Positions 52,625-62,363 of a stretch of DNA of 64,000 nt are shown piece after piece. The stretch lies in contig CAZNXJ010000004.1 in assembly GCA_964577115.1 (NCBI GenBank), positions 62,001 through 126,000 on the forward strand. Direction: 5' to 3'. The stretch is from CAZNXJ01 sp964577115 (lineage in GTDB: Bacteria; Planctomycetota; Planctomycetia; Pirellulales; Pirellulaceae). The notes under the pieces were generated by a model. That model made no database searches. It worked only from the letters and a program-made list of their open reading frames with translations, and was not told the origin of the DNA. Both the position numbers and the translations under genes were made by a program. How positions within the stretch are numbered: position 1 is the first letter of the stretch; the number at the start of each line of letters is the position of its first letter.

Positions 52625-53908
52625 ATGAGAACGTGGGGAGCGAGCATCGTGGTCGTGAGCTTGCTGATGGCGGCCCGCGCCGACGCACAGCAGGATCAGT
52701 TCGAACTGGAACCGGTGCGGTACAGTGCGACCGAGTCGACCGACCTCGTGCGGCAGTTGCAGCTCGCCGTCGAGTCCGGCGAAAAAGAGCTCGAATATGA
52801 AAACGAGTGGGGTTACTTGCGGTCGCTGCTTCGTGAACTGGATATTCCCGTCAGCTCGCAGATGCTCGTCTTCTCGAAGACCAGCCTTCAGCGATCCCGC
52901 ATTAGCCCCTCGACACCGCGAGCCTTGTACTTCAACGACGACATCTACATTGGCTACTGCCACAACGGCGAAGTGATCGAGATCTCGATCGCCGACCCGC
53001 AGCTCGGCGCCGTTTACTACACGCTCGAACAGCAGCCCAGCGATCCGCCGCGCATCACGCGTCAGGGTGATTCCTGCCTGATCTGTCACGGCTCGTCGCC
53101 CACCTATGGCGTTCCCGGGCATCTGGTCCGGTCGGTGTTCACCGATGCGCGCGGGTTGCCGATCCTGTCGGCCGGCTCGCATCGGATCAACCATACGAGC
53201 CCGTTCGAGAACCGCTGGGGTGGCTGGTACGTGACAGGCACGCACGGCCAACAGAAGCATCGTGGCAACCTGATCGTTCGCGGTTCCGGAGATCCCGAAA
53301 AAATCGACAACGCCGCCGGGCAGAACGTCGAGTCGCTCGAAGACTACTTCGATACCTCGAAGTATCTCTCACCGCACAGCGACCTGGTGGCCTTAATGGT
53401 ACTCGAACATCAGGCCGAAGGGCACAATCTGTTAACCAAGGCCAACTTTGAAGCTCGCTTTGCGCTACATCATGAGGCCGCGCTGAAGAAAGCGCTGGGA
53501 GAAACGGATGATCGCCGCTGGGACAGCACGATCAGCCGCATCCGCTCGGCCGGCGAGCCGCTCGTACGCTATTTGCTGTTCAGCGAAGAAGCGCCGCTTA
53601 CGTCGCAGATTCGCGGAACTTCCGGCTTTGCCGAGGAGTTCACCGCGCGCGGTCCGGTCGATTCCCAGGGGCGTTCGCTGCGCGAGTTTGATCTTCAAAA
53701 GCGGATGTTCAAGTATCCGTGCAGCTACCTGGTCTATACCGAGTCGTTCAAGCAGTTGCCGGAAGCGATGAAGGACTACGTGCTCGAGCGCTTCCGCGAG
53801 ATTCTGACGGGCGAGGACCAAAGCAAAGAGTTCGCGCATCTTTCGCCCACCGATCGGAAAAACATCCTGGAGATTCTCACCGACACGGGAGTCCTTCCGG
53901 TAAAATAA
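52625..53908 (+). CDS. Exported mono-heme protein of unknown function
   Basis: A 427-residue protein with a signal peptide (hydrophobic core 6-18, cut near 21) and one c-type heme motif CLICH (C151, C154, H155). The remainder (for example NDDIYIGYCHNGEVIEISIADPQLGAVYYTLEQ before the heme, and RWGGWYVTGTHGQQKHRGN after it) matches a family I associate with planctomycetes and related heterotrophs, without a known activity. The axial sixth ligand cannot be identified. msrA begins about 55 bases after its stop and may be transcribed with it. A GAGGGGG site precedes ATG 52625. Confidence 0.8.
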   Translation: MRTWGASIVVVSLLMAARADAQQDQFELEPVRYSATESTDLVRQLQLAVESGEKELEYENEWGYLRSLLRELDIPVSSQMLVFSKTSLQRSRISPSTPRALYFNDDIYIGYCHNGEVIEISIADPQLGAVYYTLEQQPSDPPRITRQGDSCLICHGSSPTYGVPGHLVRSVFTDARGLPILSAGSHRINHTSPFENRWGGWYVTGTHGQQKHRGNLIVRGSGDPEKIDNAAGQNVESLEDYFDTSKYLSPHSDLVALMVLEHQAEGHNLLTKANFEARFALHHEAALKKALGETDDRRWDSTISRIRSAGEPLVRYLLFSEEAPLTSQIRGTSGFAEEFTARGPVDSQGRSLREFDLQKRMFKYPCSYLVYTESFKQLPEAMKDYVLERFREILTGEDQSKEFAHLSPTDRKNILEILTDTGVLPVK

Positions 53909-53962
53909 GGAGCGGTGGTTCTATCCCCTGCTCCGTCCTTCTCGCGTCAGGCTTTCCGACCC

Positions 53963-54508
53963 ATGCTCGCAACGCTCGGTGGTGGCTGTTTCTGGTGTTT
54001 GGAGGCCGTGTTTCTCGAGCTGCGCGGAGTGACGAACGTCGTGTCGGGATATGCGGGAGGCGAAGTGCCCAACCCGACGTACGAGGCGGTTTGCACTGGG
54101 CGTACGGGGCACGCCGAAGTCGTGCAAATCGAGTTTGATCCCGAGCAGATTTCCTACCGCGACCTGCTCGACGTGTTCTTCACGATCCACGACCCGACAA
54201 CGCTGAATCGCCAAGGCGCGGATGTGGGGACGCAGTACCGGTCCGTCATTTTCTATCACGACGACGCCCAGCGCGAGGCGGCCGAACAGGCAGTGGCCGA
54301 ACTCAACGCCTCGGGCATTTATCCCGCGCCGGCCGTAACGCAGATCGAGCCGCTCGAGACTTTTTATCCTGCCGAGCCTTACCACGAGCGGTATTTTGAA
54401 CGGCATCCGGAGCAGCCTTACTGCCGCGCGGTCATCGCTCCGAAAGTGGCCAAGCTGCGCAAGCTCCACTTCGATCGCCTGCGCAGCCCGAGTGCCGGCG
54501 AGGGATAA
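53963..54508 (+). CDS. msrA: Peptide-methionine (S)-S-oxide reductase
   Basis: A 181-residue MsrA. The catalytic cysteine lies in GGGCFWC (C9), followed by SGYAGG, the DPTTLNRQGADVGTQYRS segment and a YHERYFERHPEQPYC C-terminal part with an extra Cys that could act as resolving residue. The enzyme repairs methionine-S-sulfoxide in oxidised proteins. ATG 53963 gives the usual N-terminus. A GTG at 53915 in frame has AAGGAG only two bases before it and would add 16 residues. It follows the mono-heme gene closely. Confidence 0.93.
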   Translation: MLATLGGGCFWCLEAVFLELRGVTNVVSGYAGGEVPNPTYEAVCTGRTGHAEVVQIEFDPEQISYRDLLDVFFTIHDPTTLNRQGADVGTQYRSVIFYHDDAQREAAEQAVAELNASGIYPAPAVTQIEPLETFYPAEPYHERYFERHPEQPYCRAVIAPKVAKLRKLHFDRLRSPSAGEG

Positions 54509-54670
54509 TTTTACGTTCCGCAAGAATGCGAGCCGTTTCGGGCACGGCGGATAACGCCAAGCAAGCTTGTGGGGGCGCTCCTGCTGCCGCCTCGCTCGAG
54601 TGCCTCAAATCACGTAGGATGGACCGATTCCACTCCACCTAAACGATCGTCCTACGTCCCTCTGCCTTCC

Positions 54671-55969
54671 ATGCCTCCTCGCCCACATCGGCAGCATTCG
54701 CGCGCCATCGTCCAACCGCGTCCTCTTGTGCCTGCCCCCGACCAGCCGCTTCCGGCCGTCGAGCTGCGTTCCCCCACTCGGCATCCATTGATCTATCGCA
54801 AACGCGTCGCGCGCGTGGATGGCCGCGCTCGGCCGGGCGACCTGGTGGCGATCTACGCGCCACCGTGGGGCAATTCGGAAGGCGAACCCGCGCTGATGGG
54901 CTATGGCCTGTTCAATCCTCGCTCGGAAATTGCCGTACGCGTCGTGCGTTTCTCACCCGAACTGCCGGACGAGGCCTACTGGGGTCGGTTGCTCGACGAC
55001 GCGGTCCGGCTGCGGAGGGAGTTGCTGCGGCTCGACGAGGTCACCGACGCGTACCGCGTGATCCACGGGGAGGCGGATGGTTTGCCCGGGCTGGTTGTGG
55101 ATCGCTATGGCGACACGTTGAGCGCCGAAGTGTTTAGTCTAGGGATTTTCCAGCGCTGCGAACAACTGCTCGCAATGCTTGCCGAACGGCTCGGTACCCA
55201 CCATACGCTCATCCAGACCGCGCCAAACGTGCTTGCCCATGAAGGCTTCGACGAGCCGCCGCGGGCGTCGGAGGGGTTGCCGTCGAGCGTCACAATCCGG
55301 GAATTCGGGACGCGTTTTCGTGTTCGGTTCGCGGGTGGGCATAAAACGGGTTATTTTTGCGATCAGCGCGACAATCGCCGACAGCTTGCTCAGTACTGTG
55401 CCGGGCGCAGTGTGCTCGATTTATGCTGCTATACCGGCGGTTTTGCAGTGCAGGCGAAGAAACTGGGGGGAGCGGCGGAGGTGACGGCAGTCGATCTCGA
55501 TGCCCAGCCGCTCGAGATCGCTCGCGAGAACGCCAACCTGAACCAGGTACGCATCAAGTTCATTCAGGCGGACGTCTTTCCCTACATGCGGGATATGCTG
55601 CGAGCCGGTAGGCAGTACGATGTGGTAATACTCGATCCCCCGAAACTGATCCGATCGCGAGCGGAAATTGAAGAGGGCACGCGGAAGCACTTCGACCTGA
55701 ATCGCCTGGCCATGCAGCTGGTGCGGCCCGGGGGGATAATGCTGAGCTGCACCTGCGCGGGGCTCTTGTCCGAGGGAGAATTCGTGCGATTGTTGCATGC
55801 AGCGGCCCGGCAGGCGGGCCCTCTCGACGAATCGCTTGGACCAGGCCGGCACGCTCCGCGCTCGATGCGCGTGCTGGCCAAATCGGGTGCAGCCCCCGAC
55901 CACCCGATAGCTTCGAACTGCCCCGAAACCGAATACCTCAACGCCGTGTGGATGACGTTTGGCGAGTGA
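54671..55969 (+). CDS. RlmI-like rRNA large-subunit methyltransferase
   Basis: A protein of about 432 residues with an N-terminal PUA-like part ([25 protein letters not shown]), a central EEHGI-type domain and a Rossmann SAM domain with [17 protein letters not shown] and the catalytic DPPKL motif. It would methylate C5 of a cytosine in 23S rRNA, as RlmI does, or act on a related site. The start is not certain: ATG 54569 is in frame upstream, but the residues before 54671 are unconserved. The following radical SAM gene starts three bases after its stop. Confidence 0.88.
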   Translation: MPPRPHRQHSRAIVQPRPLVPAPDQPLPAVELRSPTRHPLIYRKRVARVDGRARPGDLVAIYAPPWGNSEGEPALMGYGLFNPRSEIAVRVVRFSPELPDEAYWGRLLDDAVRLRRELLRLDEVTDAYRVIHGEADGLPGLVVDRYGDTLSAEVFSLGIFQRCEQLLAMLAERLGTHHTLIQTAPNVLAHEGFDEPPRASEGLPSSVTIREFGTRFRVRFAGGHKTGYFCDQRDNRRQLAQYCAGRSVLDLCCYTGGFAVQAKKLGGAAEVTAVDLDAQPLEIARENANLNQVRIKFIQADVFPYMRDMLRAGRQYDVVILDPPKLIRSRAEIEEGTRKHFDLNRLAMQLVRPGGIMLSCTCAGLLSEGEFVRLLHAAARQAGPLDESLGPGRHAPRSMRVLAKSGAAPDHPIASNCPETEYLNAVWMTFGE

Positions 55970-55971
55970 TC

Positions 55972-58023
55972 ATGGAACTGCCGATTCTCAATACGACCGA
56001 TGCACCGGACCTGTTGACGACGTTGCCGGTAGCGGCGGCGAGTCCCTTGCGCTCGCCGGAGCCTCTGCCGATGACGCGTGCCGAGATGGAGGCGCGTGGC
56101 TGGGATGAGGTCGACGTCGTCTTTGTCACCGGCGACGCCTACGTGGACCATCCGAGCTTCGCCATGGCCCTGCTCGGCCGCGTCCTCGAAGCAGCAGGGT
56201 TTCGCGTAGGCATCGTCAGCCAGCCGGACTGGCATAACTGCGAGGACTGGCGACGTTTCGGCCGGCCACGCCTGTTCTTCGCGATCAGTGCGGGCAACAT
56301 GGACTCGATGATCAACCACTACACGGCCAATCGCAAAGTACGCAACGACGACGCGTACTCGCCGGGCGGCCAGATCGGTCTCCGCCCCGACCGCGCGACG
56401 CTGGCCTACTGCCAGCGGGCGCGGGAAGCCTACAAGGGTGTGCCGGTGATCGCGGGCGGCGTCGAGGCATCACTGCGACGCCTTGCCCACTATGACTACT
56501 GGAGCGACAAAGTCCGCCGTTCGATTCTCTTGGATTCGAAGGCGGACATGGTTGTCTATGGCATGGGCGAAAACGCCATTGTCGAGATCGCTCAGCGGCT
56601 GGCGGCCGGCGAATCCATCAAGCAGCTCCGCGATAGGCGCGGCGTAGCGTATGCGCTCGGCGCTTCCGAAACTCCGCCCGACGATGCGCTCGTCCTGCCG
56701 AGTTATGAAGACGTGGTTCGCGACAAGTGGGCGTTCGCCGAAGCGACGAAGATCATTCACAACGAAACCAACCCGCACAATGCGCGGCGGCTCGTTCAGT
56801 GGCATGACCGGCAAGCGGTGGTCGTCAATCCGCCACAGCTGCCGCTGAGTCGCGAAGCGATGGACCGTATTTACGGCCTGCACTACACGCGTCGTCCCCA
56901 TCCCAGCTACAAATTGCCGATTCCCGCGCACGAAATGATCAAGGACTCGATCACGATCATGCGTGGTTGCTTCGGCGGCTGCACGTTCTGTTCAATTACC
57001 GCGCATCAGGGCCGGATCATTCAGTCACGCAGCCGGGAATCGATTCTCGAGGAGATCCGCGGGATGACGCAGGATCCCGAGTTCAAGGGCGTGATCAGCG
57101 ACATCGGTGGGCCGACAGCGAATATGTACGAGATGCGCTGTACGCGACCTGAAGTCGAAGCCGTATGCCGCCGGCAATCGTGCGTGCATCCCACCATTTG
57201 CAAGCTGCTTGGTACCGATCACGGCCCGCTCATCCAGCTCATGAAGCAAGCGCGCGAAACCCCGGGAGTGCGTAAGGTGCTGGTGGCGAGCGGTATTCGC
57301 ATGGATCTAGCCCGGCGCTCGCCCGAATACCTGCAGGAGCTGTCTCGGCATCACGTCGGCGGCAAGTTGAAGGTCGCCCCGGAACACGTCGATCCCGAAG
57401 TGCTCGATCGGATGCGCAAGCCGAGCAATGACGACTTCGAACGGTTTACCGAGGCGTTCCAGCGCGAGTCGCGTAAGGCGGGCAAGAAACAGTACATCGT
57501 GCCGTACTTCATTGCGAGCCATCCGGGCAGCGACCTGGACGCCATGATCACGCTCGCCGTGTTCCTGAAGCAGAACGGCTATCGGCCCGACCAGGTACAA
57601 GATTTCATTCCGGCTCCGATGGACGTCGCGACCGCGATGTACCACACGGGCATCGATCCGTTCACGAAAAAGCCAGTCTATGTGGCCAAAGCGCTCAAGG
57701 ATCGCAAGCTACAGCGCGCGCTGATGCAGTTCTTCAAACCCGAAAACTATTTCGAAGTTCGTGAAGCGCTGCTCAAAGCAAAACGGCAAGACCTGATCGG
57801 CGATGGCTGCGATTGTCTGATCCCGTCACGTCCACCGCGCGAAGCCATCCAGCGTCGGCGCGAGGAAGCTCGCGCGCGATTTCGCGGCGATTACGTCCAT
57901 ACGATTCCCGCAGACAACGGGCCCAAGAAAAAGAAAAAATCCAAGGCGAAGCGGTCGCGTCATCAGCCGGGAACGGGCTATCGGCCGGGGCGCAAACAAG
58001 TGAAGAACAGCAACCGCGAATAA
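55972..58023 (+). CDS. YgiQ-family radical SAM protein
   Basis: A 683-residue YgiQ protein. The Fe-S cluster cysteines are C333, C337 and C340 (CFGGCTFC) after IMRGC-type residues. The N-terminal domain with [30 protein letters not shown] and the [39 protein letters not shown] segment are characteristic of the family. A Lys/Arg-rich C-terminal tail suggests RNA binding. The function of YgiQ is unknown. It begins three bases after the RlmI-like gene and is probably translated from the same message. Confidence 0.94.
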   Translation: MELPILNTTDAPDLLTTLPVAAASPLRSPEPLPMTRAEMEARGWDEVDVVFVTGDAYVDHPSFAMALLGRVLEAAGFRVGIVSQPDWHNCEDWRRFGRPRLFFAISAGNMDSMINHYTANRKVRNDDAYSPGGQIGLRPDRATLAYCQRAREAYKGVPVIAGGVEASLRRLAHYDYWSDKVRRSILLDSKADMVVYGMGENAIVEIAQRLAAGESIKQLRDRRGVAYALGASETPPDDALVLPSYEDVVRDKWAFAEATKIIHNETNPHNARRLVQWHDRQAVVVNPPQLPLSREAMDRIYGLHYTRRPHPSYKLPIPAHEMIKDSITIMRGCFGGCTFCSITAHQGRIIQSRSRESILEEIRGMTQDPEFKGVISDIGGPTANMYEMRCTRPEVEAVCRRQSCVHPTICKLLGTDHGPLIQLMKQARETPGVRKVLVASGIRMDLARRSPEYLQELSRHHVGGKLKVAPEHVDPEVLDRMRKPSNDDFERFTEAFQRESRKAGKKQYIVPYFIASHPGSDLDAMITLAVFLKQNGYRPDQVQDFIPAPMDVATAMYHTGIDPFTKKPVYVAKALKDRKLQRALMQFFKPENYFEVREALLKAKRQDLIGDGCDCLIPSRPPREAIQRRREEARARFRGDYVHTIPADNGPKKKKKSKAKRSRHQPGTGYRPGRKQVKNSNRE

Positions 58024-58034
58024 CGCTTGGCCGC

Positions 58035-59084
58035 TCAGCCGCGACGCTCCACGAAATCGCCCTGGTCCGCCATGTTCGGCAGCTGGCGGTGCGATTGACC
58101 GTCTAATTGGCTCACATAGCCATAGTCGAGAAACCACTGCCAAGCGTCGGCGAGCGTTTCTTCCAGCGGCCGAACACGATAGTTCAGCTCGGCCGTCGCA
58201 CGCTCGCTGGAATAGTAATGGTATAGCGACGACATCCGCACGGCGCCCGAGTTGACCTGCGGCTCGAACCCAGTGATGCGATAAACCAGGTCGCCCCACG
58301 CGCCGCCAATGATGCGCATCAATGGCCCGGCGCGCATCCACGGCATTCGCGTGAGCCCGGCCACGGTGCGAAACCGCGACCAGAGCTCGTAGTAGCTGAT
58401 GTTATGTCCGGCTAGGATGTAGTGCCGTCCGGGCGAGTCGCTATCGCGAGCGGTCAGAATGGCCTCGGCCACGTCGCGTGCATCACAGACCGAACAGCCA
58501 CCGACGGGGGTGACGGGAGTAAAACGCTGCGTCACTTCAAGAAACATGCGCCCGGAAGAAGGCTTCCAGTCCCACGGTCCCAGCATGAAGCCAGGATGAA
58601 CGATCGCACCGCGCAGCCCGCTGGCAAACGCCTCTTCCACCACGCGTTCGGCCTCGCGTTTCGTGACCACGTAGGTTACCGGAGGTTTCTGGCCGATCGT
58701 ATTTTCGGTGGCGGGCCGGAGCTTGTCGCCGGCCGCCAGCGTATCGACGGTCGAAACATGAATGATCTTGAGTCCCGACTCGGCCGCGGCCTGGCAGACG
58801 TTCCGCGTCCCCTGCACGTTGATGGCCGTAGCTTCCGATAGCTGCGACCATCCGATTCCCACCCAAGCCGCCGAATGGATGACACACACCGCCCCTCGGC
58901 AGGCCCGCCGTACATCTTCCGCATTACGTACATCGCCCAGCGCTACTTCGACGTCGAGGCCTTCCAGCGTGCGCGGGTTCGCTGTTTTGCGCACCAGCGC
59001 TCGCACGGGTTCGCCACGCGCGACGAGCTGCCGAACGAGGTTGTTCCCGAGAAGGCCGGTGGCACCGGTAACGAGTGTCGTCAT
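58035..59084 (-). CDS. NAD(P)-dependent epimerase/dehydratase (dihydroflavonol-reductase-like)
   Basis: A 349-residue extended short-chain dehydrogenase/reductase. It has the TGATGLLG dinucleotide-binding loop (residues 6-13) and the YVVTK active-site pair (Y138, K142) after a STVDTL serine segment. The overall sequence resembles the HpnA/dihydroflavonol reductase group. The substrate is unknown; in bacteria such enzymes act on sugar nucleotides or hopanoid precursors. ATG 59084 has AGGGAGCC before it and is preferred to the in-frame GTG upstream. It is convergent with the YgiQ gene. Confidence 0.87.
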   Translation of the reverse strand: MTTLVTGATGLLGNNLVRQLVARGEPVRALVRKTANPRTLEGLDVEVALGDVRNAEDVRRACRGAVCVIHSAAWVGIGWSQLSEATAINVQGTRNVCQAAAESGLKIIHVSTVDTLAAGDKLRPATENTIGQKPPVTYVVTKREAERVVEEAFASGLRGAIVHPGFMLGPWDWKPSSGRMFLEVTQRFTPVTPVGGCSVCDARDVAEAILTARDSDSPGRHYILAGHNISYYELWSRFRTVAGLTRMPWMRAGPLMRIIGGAWGDLVYRITGFEPQVNSGAVRMSSLYHYYSSERATAELNYRVRPLEETLADAWQWFLDYGYVSQLDGQSHRQLPNMADQGDFVERRG

Positions 59085-59206
59085 AGGCGGCTCCCTAGGA
59101 GTGGCAAAGACCACCACGGCTCCAGCGCGGAGCGCTCATCCGCTGCCGGTCGACAAGGCGAGCTCAGACCGGCGCACGTCTGCGGCGCTCCGCGCCTTGC
59201 TCCAAC

Positions 59207-60730
59207 TTACTGGTGCCGACAACCGGCGCGCTCCAGCAGGTTGCTCGTGATACGCTGCACGCGCGCGTCCGGCCCGTGCGGTCGGCTGAAGTGCGACCAG
59301 GGCAGCATATGCCCCGGCGGACTCGAGAGCCCCTGGCACCAAAAGATCGTCGAGGCATTGAAGACGAAGTTCTCTCGCGGTCCCGGATAAATCGTCGCCG
59401 CCCACTGCTGCGGCCGCGTTCCGCCCTGCCAGGCCGTTCCGGCGGCGACGACTTCGAGCCCCTCGATGTCGTCCGGCGGATCGCCGTGGTATTCCCAGCC
59501 GATCAGTCCCGGCACCCGATCCCCTGCTTTCACATCGAGCCCCTCAAAGATCCAGTGCTCGGGCTTGACGATCGTCCAATCGCCGCCGCCGTTGACGGGT
59601 TCGACGTTGCGCGCTCCCATCAGGTAGCCCTCGTCGGGACCGCGATGGGGAAACGGACCGTGGTCGCGTTCCCGTTCCACGGCCCAGCGATGGTCGCCGC
59701 CATAGGGGCCGCCGCGGAACATCTTACGCATTGGCCGCCCGTCACTGCTCGGCGTCAGCGGTGCCACCCAGCACACCGCGTTGCCTGAGAAGAACATGAC
59801 GTTTACGCCCGCGTCACGCAGAGCGACGACGTTTTCGTACTGGCGAATGTCCCAGTACTCGTCGTGCCCAACGCTCAAGAACACTTTGCTGCCTCGGCCG
59901 CGTTGCGGGTCGACCATGTCGCTGTTCGAGCAGTACGTGACGTCGTAACCGTGCTGTTCGAGCCAGTAGGCGAACGGGAACTCGAAGCACAACCACTCGC
60001 CCGATCCCATCGACTGCGGATTGATGTAGATCTGCGGATACAGGCCGTACGGACGATCGAAGCTGACATCGGCCCAGGGTCCCTGGTTCCCCTTCGGGTG
60101 CGTGTAGACGGAATACTTGTCGGGCCACTGATTGTAAGCCTGCCAGGTATTGTCCGAGCATTGAAACAGGATATCGGCCGGACGATTATCGCGCACGATG
60201 AACACGACGTAGCTCTGCCAATAGGGCTCGCTTTCCGATTCCGGAACGGTCGTCAATCGGCCAAGATACACACCGCTCACCCAATCGTCGGGAATCGTGA
60301 TGGTCGCCGTGGGCTCCCACTGGCATTCGCGGATGTTGCGTTCGCCCACGGGCGGAGTCGGCTGTGTGGTCGTGTTGATGGGGCCGAGCACTTGCATGAG
60401 CCGGGCGCCGCAGCCCCCGTAGTACCCCGTGCGGAAGATCTCGATCATCACGGGCCGCGCGGGGTTCGTCGAGACCATGATGTCCAACGTCTCGCCCGCT
60501 TCGACGCTCTGACGCGAGCAATACCCTTCCACCAGCGACGAGCGAATTGTATTTCCGGCATCGTGCCGCATGCGCGTCAGCTGCCAGTCGGTGGAACCTG
60601 GCTTGGCGTTCTCTTCGGCAATGATCGAGCTGGTTTGCGGCTGGGCAGCGCGAGCGCTCGCGGGAACGCGCAGTAACGCTCCGGCCGATGCCGCCGTGGT
60701 CCACTTCATCCAATCGCGTCGATGTAACAT
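59207..60730 (-). CDS. Exported N,N-dimethylformamidase beta-subunit-like protein
   Basis: A 507-residue protein with a Tat- or Sec-type leader (MLHRRDWMKWTTAASAGALLRV, cut near residue 28). After it come a beta-sandwich (GYCSRQSVEAGETLDIMVSTN, IEIFRTGYYGG) and a larger domain with FQCSDNTWQAYNQWPDKYSVY, FLSVGHDEYWD and VMFFSGNAVCW. These match the C-terminal domain family of dimethylformamidase large subunits. No small subunit is nearby, so a general exported amidase or carbohydrate-active role is more likely than DMF breakdown. The natural substrate is unknown. Confidence 0.85.
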   Translation of the reverse strand: MLHRRDWMKWTTAASAGALLRVPASARAAQPQTSSIIAEENAKPGSTDWQLTRMRHDAGNTIRSSLVEGYCSRQSVEAGETLDIMVSTNPARPVMIEIFRTGYYGGCGARLMQVLGPINTTTQPTPPVGERNIRECQWEPTATITIPDDWVSGVYLGRLTTVPESESEPYWQSYVVFIVRDNRPADILFQCSDNTWQAYNQWPDKYSVYTHPKGNQGPWADVSFDRPYGLYPQIYINPQSMGSGEWLCFEFPFAYWLEQHGYDVTYCSNSDMVDPQRGRGSKVFLSVGHDEYWDIRQYENVVALRDAGVNVMFFSGNAVCWVAPLTPSSDGRPMRKMFRGGPYGGDHRWAVERERDHGPFPHRGPDEGYLMGARNVEPVNGGGDWTIVKPEHWIFEGLDVKAGDRVPGLIGWEYHGDPPDDIEGLEVVAAGTAWQGGTRPQQWAATIYPGPRENFVFNASTIFWCQGLSSPPGHMLPWSHFSRPHGPDARVQRITSNLLERAGCRHQ

Positions 60731-60876
60731 GACTCGTTCCTACCAGGGCCTATCAAAGGGAGTGAAGATGTTCTAAATCGGAACCCAGCACCACCGCTCT
60801 TGAAGCATTGCCGCCGCAAGCATGCTCGGGGCTGGAAATAATCGAAATGGGCCGCCTATCGCAAGCGGCGATGCCG

Positions 60877-61287
60877 CTATCCGCCGCGCCCGCTGCGATG
60901 GAAATGCACGTGCCGCCAGCGGCCGTCAATGCGCTGCCAGACGCGCGTTTCATCGAACTCCAGCGTTTCTTCCCCACCGTCCTGATTGGTTTTCTGAATC
61001 AGCCGCACGTAGCTGACAACTGCCGCATCGGGGCCGAGCATGCGAACGTGCGGTGAACACATCGTCGTGTTGCGGGGTGTCGAAGCAGGTCCGCGGTCGA
61101 AGTAAAACTTGTGGAACGCTAGCCCTTCGACAAGGTGCCCGCACGCTTCCGGTTCGAAACACGTCAGCGACTCATCGCAAAGTTCGCTGTAGGTGTTCCA
61201 GTCGGCGGCGGCGATGCAGTCCAGCAGTTGTTGGGTCAGCGCCAGGAGGTGGGAAGCTTCGCTCGAAGGATTCACAGGTTGCCTCAT
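60877..61287 (-). CDS. NTF2-like protein (CaMKII-association-domain type)
   Basis: A 136-residue cone-shaped NTF2-fold protein, like the association domain of CaMKII and bacterial SgcJ-type proteins. LTQQLLDCIAAADWNTYSELCDESLTCFEPEACGHLVEGL begins it, and ETRVWQRIDGRWRHVHFHRSG ends it. Such domains form oligomeric rings or serve as small binding enzymes. The ligand is unknown. The frame is open upstream to 61614, but ATG 61287 gives the family's normal start. It is divergent from the RmlD-like gene. Confidence 0.82.
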   Translation of the reverse strand: MRQPVNPSSEASHLLALTQQLLDCIAAADWNTYSELCDESLTCFEPEACGHLVEGLAFHKFYFDRGPASTPRNTTMCSPHVRMLGPDAAVVSYVRLIQKTNQDGGEETLEFDETRVWQRIDGRWRHVHFHRSGRGG

Positions 61288-61377
61288 CGTACAAATTGAA
61301 GCCGATAAGCGCGGCGAACCGGCGGCGCCGGGCGCACAAGTCGAAAACGACTCGCCGAAGTTGGGGCGAGCCCGATT

Positions 61378-62304
61378 ATGACAGACCAGAGCGTGCACTC
61401 TCCAGAGGACTCCCGATTGCTCATCACCGGCGCGAGCGGCCAACTGGGCAGCTATTTGCTGGCCGAGCTGCGGCGGCGCGGACGTTCGGCTGTTGCGTGG
61501 AGCCACCAGCGCGGCGGCCAACACTTCGGCTTTCCCCTCACGCCGATCAATCTTGCTAACGATGAACAGATCGAACGAGGCTTCTCCTCCGCCCGCCCTG
61601 CCACGATCGTGCATGCAGCGGCGATGAGCCGCATGGACGAGTGCTATCGCGAGCCCGAGCTTGCACAGCGCATCAACGTCGGCGGTACTCGGCGGCTCGC
61701 CGAGCTGGCTCGTGCCAGCGGCGCGCGGCTTGTTTTTGTCTCAACGGACCTGGTGTTCGATGGGGAACAGGGGAACTATCGAGAAACCGATCCAGCTCGG
61801 CCTCTTTCCTGCTACGGCCGCACCAAACGGGAAGCCGAATCGTTTGTGCTCGACTGCCCATCGAGCGTGGTCGTGCGCATCAGCCTATTATTCGGGCCCT
61901 CGTTGTGCGGACGGCCGACGTTTTATGATCAGCAACGTGCGGCGCTGCGTGAGCGGCGGAGCTTCGCACTATTTTATGACGAGTGGCGTACGCCACTGGC
62001 GTACCCTGTCGCCGCCGCGGCACTGCTGGCGATCGCCGATTCGACCGTCACGGGGCTGCTGCACGTCGGAGGCCCCGAGCGTCTTTCGCGCTATGAAGCG
62101 GGACGGCGATTCGCCCAGTTCCTGGGGCTCGATCCAACGCCCCTCGAGTCCCGCTCGCGATTGGACGCGCCATTGGCGGAGCCGCGTCCGGCCGACACGT
62201 CGCTCGACAGCTCGCGCTTCCGCAGCCTCTTCCCAACACTCGACTGGCCCGACTATCGGCAGAGTCTCGAACGCCTGAATGCGCAAGCGACGGGCACTTC
62301 GTAA
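61378..62304 (+). CDS. RmlD-like NAD(P)-dependent reductase
   Basis: A 308-residue short-chain dehydrogenase/reductase of the RmlD substrate-binding type. It has TGASGQLG (17-24), HAAAMSRMDECYREP, VFVSTDLVFDGEQGNY and the catalytic SCYGRTKREAE (Tyr, Lys). RmlD reduces dTDP-4-dehydrorhamnose, but without the other rml genes nearby the substrate is unproven; a role in methionine adenosyltransferase-beta-like regulation is another possibility. It stands alone and its start is 91 bases from the divergent NTF2 gene. Confidence 0.87.
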   Translation: MTDQSVHSPEDSRLLITGASGQLGSYLLAELRRRGRSAVAWSHQRGGQHFGFPLTPINLANDEQIERGFSSARPATIVHAAAMSRMDECYREPELAQRINVGGTRRLAELARASGARLVFVSTDLVFDGEQGNYRETDPARPLSCYGRTKREAESFVLDCPSSVVVRISLLFGPSLCGRPTFYDQQRAALRERRSFALFYDEWRTPLAYPVAAAALLAIADSTVTGLLHVGGPERLSRYEAGRRFAQFLGLDPTPLESRSRLDAPLAEPRPADTSLDSSRFRSLFPTLDWPDYRQSLERLNAQATGTS

Positions 62305-62363
62305 CTCACGCACGCTCGCAGACACCTTCATCGCCCACCACGCACCCGCAGGCCCACCCCCGC

